A DNA stretch of 64,000 nt, from assembly GCA_037349105.1 (NCBI GenBank), contig JAYJMM010000068.1, positions 372,001-436,000 on the forward strand, read 5' to 3'. This DNA comes from Limnomonas spitsbergensis (taxonomy: Eukaryota; Chlorophyta; Chlorophyceae; Chlamydomonadales). The translations under genes were made by a program, and so were the position numbers. How positions within the stretch are numbered: the stretch's first letter is position 1; every line of letters begins with the position of its first letter. Positions 55,900 through 64,000 of this stretch are shown in pieces. Under the pieces are notes generated by a model. That model searched no databases. It was not told the origin of the DNA and saw only the letters and a program-made list of their open reading frames with translations.

Positions 55900-58810
55900 A
55901 TTGAATCCGGACTTCCCGAAACGATATAGAATGTGATTGTTGCAGCATTTCAAAGCATGCTTATTTTAAAATTCACCTCCGGTTGTTGTCGTTACGACAT
56001 GTAGACCAGCCTTTCATAACGTGCCAATTTTAGAAAACCACTTACCGGTCCGGCCGGTTGTCATACACAAACCTGCCTGGTGACCACCGCTGGCGTCTGC
56101 TTACCTTGGACACTGACCTTTATGCGTCAGGAATTCATATTCACCGCCCCCCCCCCCCCCCCAAAATAAATGTGTTTGAGCCTTTTAGGCCATTAATTTA
56201 TAAATGAAAACTGTTAATTCAAATGCCTTTGACTTTGAGATCACGTCATATTGTGAGGTGCCTAATATGCTGCAGATATGACGCCAAGCTGACGCCAAGG
56301 GCCCAATTCCACTTGTCACCGGAACGCGAAAATGGCATGCCAGCTCACCCTCCCCAATTCCACTTGTCACCTGAATGGCACCGGAACGCCAGCGTGGCTC
56401 TGTCGTACCCGGTAATGCCAATTTCGGCAACGCCAGGCTGGCTAGCTGGCGTCATGGGAGTGTGAACACTAGAGCTACAGTGTGACGGGTTCGCACCATT
56501 TTCGAGAACATGTCAGCTAAGTCAGTCCGATACCGGTTTCAGCTCCCAGTTGTTTAAAGTTTGAAGAGGAACGGCAAACTCATGAGCTATCATTGTCCAA
56601 TGTTTCCAAAGCTTCCACCCACCCACCCGCTTTGAAATATAGTGTTAAAGTCGGAGGTCAATTCTAGATCACAACGGTAACCCATCAGTCAAACACCCGC
56701 TCAAGATGAGGAGAGGGAGGCCTCACGACAGAAATCAAAGGCCTACATGATGGAACTCGCTTGTCATAATTGTGGTCGAAGCAAACCGTAATAGTCAGAG
56801 AGCTTCCGGCAACGCTTGGGGCAGGCTCCTCCTAGGTGCATATGGGGGCCTAGATAATGAGCTAATAAGATAACACGAGTCGTGATACGGCCTCGGTGGC
56901 GGCAAGGACGCCTTCGTGGACAGCGGTGTCTTGACGTGACCCGCGACAAAGACTACGCGCAATGTCCCTGCGGAACTTGCCCATGCGGGTGAGCTAGACA
57001 CGGACAGGAGAGTTGAAGGAGCCGTTGTTGAAAGGGGCCTCCTTGAAAGAGCCCCGGATAGAAGCTTGGGGCCGGAACACGTTGTGGGTAATCCGGTGCC
57101 CCAGCGAGAGACTGAGACCCAGGAAAGCCCACAGCCGGGTAGGGAAGCATAGCTGGGGGTCGGCGTTGGAGCTAACGAGCACAAGATCCTGATGATTCCG
57201 GCTTTACTTGTTCGTCTTAGTCCCATGAGTGGGTTTCACACACAGAGCAAGGAGAAGGGGCTGTCCATATTGGAATGTCCCATTGGGAACAATGGCGTTG
57301 CCCAATCAGCCGAGTAGAAGTCAAGTAAGCAGAGAGGACCCCCCTCCTTGCCACGCATGGCGTTGGCCCAACTGTACACAGGGTTACACAGTACGGCCGT
57401 ATTGGCGGAAAACACGTACCGTATCCGTACCGTACTGTACCGTTTGGCCGTACCGTACCGCTCGGAATTATCGTATTGTCCATTTTCTGACTAGCCCATC
57501 CAAAAATCCCGTACCGTACTGTATGACCGTACCGTATTTCCGTACCGGGTTACCCTGACTGTACAGAACCATGCATACATCCCGCCGGGGCATGAGAGCC
57601 TTGAAGGGGCAGGAGCCCTCTCGGGCGTTACGGCCAAGGAAATGGACTAGCTCAGTCAGTAGGTGGAGGGAGGGAGATAGGCGGAGCGCTCTTGGTACCC
57701 GGCCTCAAAGAGCTCGCGGTATTGCCCCTTATTATAGCGCTGGACCGCAACACTGTAGCAGGGGTTCCAAAGGTGGGAAGAAGCATCAGCTTTTGGGTGG
57801 TCCATGCTAGGGATTGCCTGCGTGAGCAACGTTGAACTCGCTTTGCATGTAGACAATTAATTCTCCGGGGCGGGGACGGAGTCAAGAGGGTGCGAGGGAA
57901 CTAGTTCTCGGCATGGAGAGTAGCAAGCCAACGTTCAAGTTGGGGCCCCAACAACCAGTTGACGCAAAGAGGTGTCATTTGGGATGTTGTGGCTGATGAC
58001 CTCCGCGACGCGATCAGGGGCGGATATGCCGGGGCGAGGCGGACCGTAAGCAAGTTAGCGATACGTTCGGCGGCCATGCCTGTCACGTCATGGCGGAACC
58101 CCAGGTCGCGGCGAAGGTGAACAACCGGACATGCCACGTCAGCATGAGCAAAAGTTCTAGGTCGGGATCAGAGCATGGGCTCTGGGCTATGCTCCGCCTC
58201 GAATGCATCGATGGCGTCGGAACAGAAAGCTGTTAACAGTACACTATACAGAGATTTTACCTTGTTTCCCGAGGGAGCACTCGATACGTGCGAAAGGAGC
58301 GTGAAGTCGGACGGGCGGGAGTCGCGATGCAAGTCCAACACGCATCCTAGTCGCATGCCGTTGATCGGGTGTTCTTAAGAGGGAGCAATTATGTCTAGTC
58401 AGACATAAAGGGGGTAAAACCTCTCACCTAGCCATACTTAATTCCAGTACAACTGTTCCGTACCGATAAGAACATTATGCACTTCTGAGTTCTGACGTTC
58501 GCAATACATTTCATCAATAAGGAACGTCGGATTCAGAACAGCCGCCGTACATGTTGCAGATGTGTCATGGACAGACATTCTGGTCATGGAAGAGGAAGAC
58601 GAGCGTTATATAATGTGTGAAAGCACGAGCGACTGTGGCGACTGTCGTGTGCAAGGCCGGGCGAGAGAAAAGGAGAGACATTGAACACATAAAGGTGCGC
58701 TGTTTAGTTTTTTGACACTACCTCGGGAGGTCGTTTCTGAACTGATCCTAGATGTACACGAACGTACAACGACTAACTGTCGCCCAACTCGTGCATAGGC
58801 CAAATTACCT
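55900..58810. other. Gene-poor interval with simple repeats
   Basis: A run of about 15 C lies at 56147-56161. Between 57385 and 57560 the DNA is built of CCGTACCGTACTGTA-type units on both sides of a short spacer. A short duplication of CAATTCCACTTGTCACC lies at 56306-56375. Minus-strand frames at 57226-56795, 57885-57652 and 58137-57901 are open for 77-143 codons but overlap other frames and resemble nothing I know. Confidence 0.45.
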
Positions 58811-59507
58811 GGGGCGCGTTCACGTTGGACGATATGGGCGCGATATGGCTGGTAACCGACGACTTTTAATTGAATATTTTCGGCCACACCTCGATATGGA
58901 CTCGATATCGAATCGATATGGACTAAATTTGACTTCGATTTGTCACATCCAAAAACTTGCCCTCGACCCAAGTTTTTAGCTCAATATTGCGAGCGTGTCA
59001 GTCGCCACCTACATTTCAGCTCCCTTCGCTTCCTACGCTGCCTCTGTCATCATGTCCAATTTAGAGATTAACCTTTGGCAAGTCCACCATGTTTGGTGCC
59101 TCTTTCTCCGGCTCAGAGGCCACCTCGGAGGCCCAATCTGAAGCCTCAAAAACCCAAATCGGGACCAAACTTGGACCGGCCATGCGCTGGCAGCGCAAGA
59201 GGCATGGTAGGGTATTCATGAGGTCCTTAAGACCTGGCTTTGAAATTCTCGCCTCTGACCGACTTTCGCAGACTGGCCTGACCCTCACCTGCTTGATTGA
59301 GGACGACCAATGTCGAGGAATAGAGGAATAGAGCAACAATGAGCGGCAATGATCTGGCAGTGAGCTGGCTATCGCAAAGTTTCGCACAATGAAGCACACT
59401 TCAATATGCGTTCGATATGAGCTCAATACGAGCGCATTCACACTTCAATATCGTCCACACCAAATCGTCCGCATATCGATATTGACTTCTCAACGTGAAC
59501 GCGCCCC
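58811..59507. mobile_element. Non-autonomous element with 17-bp terminal inverted repeats
   Basis: The left end GGGGCGCGTTCACGTTG at 58811 is mirrored exactly by CAACGTGAACGCGCCCC ending at 59507. The 697-bp interior has CGATATGG-type palindromic motifs near both ends and no transposase-like ORF. The target duplication is not clear because the next related element starts one base after the right end. The superfamily is not assigned. Confidence 0.85.
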
Positions 59508-59508
59508 T

Positions 59509-60285
59509 GGGGCGCGTTCGCATTGCTCCATATCGCGAGGTAACCGACGGCTTTTGTGTGAATGTTTTCGGCCACACCACGATATGAGCTCGACGACGAT
59601 TCGATTTGACCCACGTTTCAACTCCATATCGGCATATCCAAAAACATGCTCCCGACCCAAGTTTTTGGTCTCAATATTGCCAGCGTGTCACTTGACACAA
59701 TCATGTTTGTTCGCTCGGCTTATTTGCCTCTTCTATTTATGATGCGTCGATACGAAACTGGGGGCGCGTCCACATATGTCAGTTTCGCATGGTAACCAGT
59801 GTTGTGCTTCCTTACGGTTCGTGAAATCACGGTTTGCGGAGACGGTGCAATTTGCGCGCAATTACCAGGACCGCCAGATTGCACCGCAATTACTGAAGTT
59901 GCATTCGGCGTTACCACAGACGAAACCCTGGTTACGGACCGCAAATGGGGTTTTCGGCTCGGGACCTACACGCCAATTGACAATAAGTCGTGACACGTCA
60001 ACGTGAAAGTTGTTCTGATCTTCACGATATCTTCCTATGAGTTGACGCACACCTACCTGCAACTTCCCACCTTCGAAAATGTATGACTGATGTCCCCCAA
60101 AGCCAGAAATCTACTAGAACGTGCTTGCAGTCTAGATTACAGCTCGCTCTTAATTGCGTATACACAAAAAACCTTACTTGCGCGCAATTACGTGTTACGC
60201 CGTAATTGACCGTAATAACTTACACACAAATCGGATTACGGCGTAATCGCACAACACTAATGGTAACCGACAAGATTTGTATGCA
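59509..60285 (+). mobile_element. Related left ends and fragments of the same element family
   Basis: GGGGCGCGTTCGCATTGC starts at 59509 and GGGGCGCGTCCACATATG at about 59762. Each is followed by the family block GGTAACC(G/A), and the first also by TTTTCGGCCACACC(A/T)CGATATG and CCCGACCCAAGTTTTTGG, as in the complete copy. A further GGTAACCGACAAGATTTG at 60262 is cut off by the E2 LTR at 60286. These are broken or nested copies. Confidence 0.7.
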
Positions 60286-61175
60286 TGTCACAGTATATTA
60301 CCGTATACGTGACAGAACCGTTTGAGCCGCCACTAGCGGCCACGGAGCCTCCGCATCTTCTCTGCGGAGTCTCCTGATTTGAACTGAGACCTAGAAACCC
60401 GCTTACGCAGGGTGAAGTGCATAATCTACCGTACTCTGAATTGGGCCTGCCGGGTCCCTGTATCCCGGCAATTGCCTAAACTAGTTACTTCGTCCCTTTC
60501 TAAAGGACAGACCTCTATTTGTAACAAGCACCGGCCGTCATCTGTGAATGAGACCTTCTGCGTTCCCATAAGTCAGTACCTTAACTCAAGTCAAGCCTAT
60601 ACAACCTCCGCTGGTATAGCATGAGATAGAATCCTCAGTTGAGGACCGAGACCCCTGCCGAAGAAGAAGTACGCAGTCTACGCCTCGGCCACCTCACCGC
60701 GTGACGCGCGGTAAGTGCCCCTTTACATAGCCCCGCTGGATCGCGCCCAGACGGCCAGAAGGCCTGCGCTCCCAAAGCTATTTGCTAGTCTTACATCATT
60801 CAGCTTCACAGCTTAACTCGCTGAGCACTCGCAGCCAGTGAGTAGTCACTGAGCCTGCCCGTAGGCGTCCTTCACTGTTGTGAGGAAAGAAGTCCGCCAC
60901 GGACCCGAAGCGCACATCGCGTGTCCTTTAGAAAGGGACGAAGTGGATCTAGCCTGATCAGCCTGCTTTGCCAATCCCTGCAAAAGGTGCTTGTGTTGTG
61001 GAATTGGATTTTTGTTTGCCAGCAAACGACCTTGGACAGTGTTTGAACTGCACTTTGCTGAGGTAATCTCCAGAGAGAGATTGCCAAGTTAAGCCCTGAG
61101 AATCATTGAGCGTGGCAGCTCAGTGCTGAGTCCAAGAGAGGCTTGAAGATTTGGCTGCGGATTTATACACCCAGC
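60286..61175 (+). mobile_element. 5' LTR of element E2
   Basis: The LTR starts TGTCACAGTATATTACCGTA followed by TACGTGACAGAACCG, in which TGTCAC and GTGACA bracket a GTATAC-rich core. It matches the E1 LTR and the solo LTR at 51491 in order and spacing. The inner end was not resolved; similarity to the solo LTR is still visible near 61170 (CCAGCAGATAAATTACC), so the LTR is at least about 890 bp long. It has inserted into a copy of the GGGGCGCG element. Confidence 0.85.
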
Positions 61176-61617
61176 AGATAAATTACCTGTGTGATTGAGG
61201 ATTGTGATCAGGTGGATCCAAGCTGTCATCATTGACAGAAGTGAGCTTGTGGATAGAAGATCCAAGGTGTAATTTTTTTTGGTGGGCCAAAGCATCCCCG
61301 CAGGACCGCAGAGCTGAACGGACACCACGCAAGAGACTACATCCACGCAGGGCGTGTGACATCTAGAAGCTGCCCAGCCAGAAAGGTGGGAAGTGCTGAA
61401 GGCGACGAAGGATTCCGCCAGATACCGATTATTTAGCAGAAAAGCAGGAAGGCGAGGCCTGTCCTGCAAATTGCTGTATCTGCCATCCAAACCTGACTGG
61501 CAAACCCTCACCAGGCCGCAGTAGGAACAAGAAGCAGAAGCCTGACGTTAGCAGATTCTGTAGTTGGTGTTGCCAGCACAACTGCAGGACCGTGTGGTTC
61601 GTAAATTGCCTGTAGGA

Positions 61618-64000
61618 ATGACAGACGTAGATCTGAATCCTGATAGGCACCAGCACCCTGACGCCCAACGGAGGAGTGGGCGTCTGAGGGGGCTGGAGCC
61701 AGGTGTAGACCTGATGGATGCTAGCGATGAGCTCATTGCAGAAGCCCTGTTGGTGGCAGAGAAGCTAGCAGGGCTAGTGAAACCACCTGCAGGGGATTGC
61801 AAGGTGCCTGAACCGGACCGCGCCCTGCCCAGAGAGGCAGGAATGCAGGCAGATGGCTCAGTGCGTGTGACACGTAAAGGCATCGGTCGAGGGGGTCCAG
61901 TGCCCGCTGATTCCAGGACCAGCCTGGAATTTGAGCAGTGGCTGACTCAAGCGGGAACTCCAGAGCTGATCTTGGATCAGGCGGCGGAAGTATCCCAGAG
62001 CAGTGACACACGGCGGGACTGTGAGCCTGAGGCCACGCCACAGCAGAATCCGCCCAGGGTGGCAAGGGTTGCGCAGCGGACCAAAGATGAGCCCAGCTAT
62101 CCGGATCAAAGGCCAGAGGTCGCCACAGCCCCTGGTGGGTTCCGGGGTGGCACCTGCCCAGACAGGCCGCGGATAAGAGCAGAAGGAGCGGAGGGCATGA
62201 GTATGCCTGCAGGGGTCAAACGCGAGGGGGCTGAGGCCCAGCCAGCGGTGAACAGGCAGGACTCGCAGGTCAGCAAGGAGAGGGAAAAATCAGCTGTGCC
62301 GGTGGGAAAGCCTTGGGCTGACCTAATATCCGACCTGTGGAAGCAAGTTTGCTCCAAGACGTTCTTGCATTTCCAGGACCAAGTCACAGCCATTGAGGAG
62401 TTCAAGGCCCATCATCTGCAGGGATGGGCAACAAAGGCCATGATGGGTATTCCCCACACAGGGCAGGACAGGGCGACGCTGTTAGCCGCCCTTGGACAGG
62501 TGTCCAAGGGAGGGGCGGGACGCGAAGCAGCCCTGGCTGTTAAGGCCTTCGCAGATGAATGGTGCAACGAGGTAACAGGAAATCAGGTGGAACCTGGATC
62601 CGAGCCAGAGGATGAGGAGGACCAGGCATGGGAAGGATTTCAAACAGCGGTGCAACGGCCGGAGGAGCTCAGGGAGGTCCAAATGTGGCAGCAGCATGCA
62701 AGGGCCGCGCCAACCCCAACACTCAGATCTGAAGTTTTCGAGGTCAGCAGCGAGCCAAGCCTCAGGGGGGGGCCAAGGGGCAGGGAAGCGCCCAGAGCCA
62801 GCAGCCCAGCCGCCAGCGAAAGGGCGGAGTTGACTAGCCGATCGCTTGCCAGGATGGCAGAGCAAGGCGTAGCAACACGCAGAGCAAACAGGCAAGAGTC
62901 GTATGCACTGCTGCGCATAGTCGAGGACATGCTGCATTATGCATGGCAGACAGTTCATGCCAGAAGGGGGACGGTGCTGCATCATGCATGGCAGGCCACA
63001 TGCCAGGAAACCCATGTGGATTACATCGAGGAATTCCTGAGGAACAGGCAGGCGTGCCCAGCAAGAGGAACCAGGCAGGATGAGTCTGCAGGCAGTGTGC
63101 GAAGCAGTGGACCAAGAAGGCAGGAAGCCAGAGATGAAACGCAGTCTGATTTCTACGCCAGGAATTACACAGGCGGGACGCAACCAGGCTGGCAGAGCCA
63201 GGGTCCGCTCAGGGGGCAGGCAGACGGCGAAGAACAGCCGCATTGGCAAAGCCAGGAGCCTCCCAGGGGGCAGGCATACAGCAGAGAACAGCCAAGCTGG
63301 TACAGTCAGGAGCCGCCCATGAGGCAGGCAGATGGCAGGGAACAGCCAAGCCGGCATAGCCAGGAGCCGCCCAGAGGGCAGGCAGATGGCAGGGAACAGC
63401 CAAGCCGGCAAAGCCAGGAGCCGCCCAGGGGACCAGCTGAACACAGCGGAGGGACGCAGAAAGATTGGCAAAACCAGGAGCCGCCCAGGGGGCAGGCTGA
63501 ACCTAGCAGAGCGCAGCCTTGGAGGCCCGGCTCTGACAGCAGACCAAGCAGAAGTGAGTCTGAACGGCCGCCACCTGATGGGAGTAGAAGCTCCGCAGGA
63601 AGAGCAGGCAGACAGCCGTCACGAGAAGATCATGCTCAGGAGGAAGATGATAACAGACATGACAGGTACCATTCAGGTCGCAGCCCATCGGGGGGCGGCG
63701 GAGGCGGATCTGGGTCACGGTCAGAATCAGTAGATTCGGGACCAGGAGGAGCGGACAGGCGCATGCCGGGGGCCAGGCAGGAGTCCAGCGACCAAGAATT
63801 GAAAAGGCTCGATAGGGAGCAGGCAAGGGTGAACCTGCAGCTGCAGCAGCAGATGGTCCTGCAGCTGACAGGGGTAGCCAAATTCACCAAAATCCCAGCT
63901 ATCCAAGGCAACGTGCCGGTATTGGATATGCCGCACCCGGGCGCGGTTGCCAGGCGTGTGGATATTGGGGATCGCACAACAGGCTGGCGCTGTCAGATGA
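61618..64000 (+). CDS. E2 gag-like protein, runs off the right edge
   Basis: From the ATG at 61618 the frame stays open for 794 codons to the window end. Near residue 100 it has EFEQWLTQAGTPELILDQAA; near 225, AVPVGKPWADL; at about 240-300, LWKQVCSKTFLHFQDQVTAI and GIPHTGQDRATLLAALGQ. From about 63180 to 63500 it carries six 18-residue repeats (QSQEPPRGQADGREQPS-like, 54 bp each), followed by an Arg/Ser/Gly-rich region and then QQMVLQLTGVAKFTKIP. Just before the edge a 10-nt deletion relative to E1 moves the frame, so the CQACGYWGSH motif is read out of frame. This is probably a structural protein of an LTR retroelement; no polymerase is in view. An earlier in-frame start cannot be excluded. 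Confidence 0.8.
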   Translation, partial: MTDVDLNPDRHQHPDAQRRSGRLRGLEPGVDLMDASDELIAEALLVAEKLAGLVKPPAGDCKVPEPDRALPREAGMQADGSVRVTRKGIGRGGPVPADSRTSLEFEQWLTQAGTPELILDQAAEVSQSSDTRRDCEPEATPQQNPPRVARVAQRTKDEPSYPDQRPEVATAPGGFRGGTCPDRPRIRAEGAEGMSMPAGVKREGAEAQPAVNRQDSQVSKEREKSAVPVGKPWADLISDLWKQVCSKTFLHFQDQVTAIEEFKAHHLQGWATKAMMGIPHTGQDRATLLAALGQVSKGGAGREAALAVKAFADEWCNEVTGNQVEPGSEPEDEEDQAWEGFQTAVQRPEELREVQMWQQHARAAPTPTLRSEVFEVSSEPSLRGGPRGREAPRASSPAASERAELTSRSLARMAEQGVATRRANRQESYALLRIVEDMLHYAWQTVHARRGTVLHHAWQATCQETHVDYIEEFLRNRQACPARGTRQDESAGSVRSSGPRRQEARDETQSDFYARNYTGGTQPGWQSQGPLRGQADGEEQPHWQSQEPPRGQAYSREQPSWYSQEPPMRQADGREQPSRHSQEPPRGQADGREQPSRQSQEPPRGPAEHSGGTQKDWQNQEPPRGQAEPSRAQPWRPGSDSRPSRSESERPPPDGSRSSAGRAGRQPSREDHAQEEDDNRHDRYHSGRSPSGGGGGGSGSRSESVDSGPGGADRRMPGARQESSDQELKRLDREQARVNLQLQQQMVLQLTGVAKFTKIPAIQGNVPVLDMPHPGAVARRVDIGDRTTGWRCQM
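63180..63500 (+). repeat. Six 54-bp coding repeats in the E2 gag-like ORF
   Basis: The core AGCCAGGAGCC(G/T)CCCAGGGG recurs at 54-bp spacing and encodes SQEPPRG followed by QADGREQPSW-like sequence. The same repeat occurs in E1 on both sides of the solo LTR (24600-24766 and 25621-25840, minus strand). Copy number and order differ between E1 and E2. Confidence 0.9.

Noticed and set aside
61548..63977. Minus-strand ORFs of up to 329 codons opposite E2
   Set aside because: They mirror the E2 gag-like frame, which runs open to the window edge and matches E1.
1..64000. CRISPR arrays, bacterial operons, tRNA or rRNA genes
   Set aside because: No regularly spaced identical short repeats with unique spacers were seen, the gene structure is eukaryotic, and no cloverleaf or rRNA segment could be recognised by eye.

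Overview
The window looks like nuclear DNA of a green alga (Chlorophyta). It carries intron-rich genes with GT-AG introns, two plastid-targeted proteins typical of photosynthetic eukaryotes (an EXECUTER singlet-oxygen sensor and an inactive ClpR subunit of the plastid Clp protease), TGTAA poly(A)-type signals after the stop codons, and a dense mixture of LTR, non-LTR, hAT, Harbinger-like and other terminal-inverted-repeat elements. The exact genus cannot be told from the sequence. Three host genes could be rebuilt with continuous reading phase over most or all exons: an HDC1/Rxt3 histone-deacetylase-complex protein (9.0-16.75 kb, +), EXECUTER (33.46-38.49 kb, +) and ClpR (51.69-54.21 kb, -).

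Layout. 1-4.98 kb is an array of 1207-bp satellite units, one of them enlarged by an internal duplication. 5-9 kb is gene-poor, with a dispersed repeat and a GGTATGGCGGTATAAGG minisatellite. 9-16.75 kb is the HDC1-like gene; its 4.1-kb penultimate intron holds a hAT end. 17-23.3 kb holds AT-rich intergenic DNA, a tandem Harbinger-like MITE and a decayed non-LTR reverse transcriptase. 23.3-31.5 kb is a minus-strand LTR element (E1) that encodes only gag/capsid-like protein, duplicated into two modules and interrupted by an 851-bp solo LTR of another family. 31.6-33.1 kb holds exon-like minus-strand sequences; one is head-to-head with EXECUTER. 39.3-42.4 kb holds exons of an unidentified gene, one of which is split by a 996-bp hAT derivative with a perfect 8-bp target duplication. 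43.3-48.1 kb is a decayed third gag-like element (E3). 49.3-51.5 kb holds dispersed repeats and a solo LTR of the E1/E2 family just downstream of ClpR. 54.5-60.3 kb is repeat-rich, with a 17-bp-TIR element family. At 60.29 kb an LTR element (E2, +) begins inside one of those repeats, and its long gag-like ORF runs off the right edge.

The most unusual content is the gag-like family E1/E2/E3. It shares a conserved capsid-associated block, a 54-bp proline/glutamine-rich repeat tract and a LTR starting TGTCACAGTATATTAC, yet no reverse transcriptase, integrase or protease is visible in the only copy whose 3' side lies inside the window. Such elements would be non-autonomous, comparable in concept to the TR-GAG elements described in plants. 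The host genes are ordinary in function but contain several diagnostic details: loss of all three catalytic residues in ClpR together with a roughly 180-residue tail, a conserved Trp in the EXECUTER sensor domain, and an unidentified gene apparently disrupted by a transposon.
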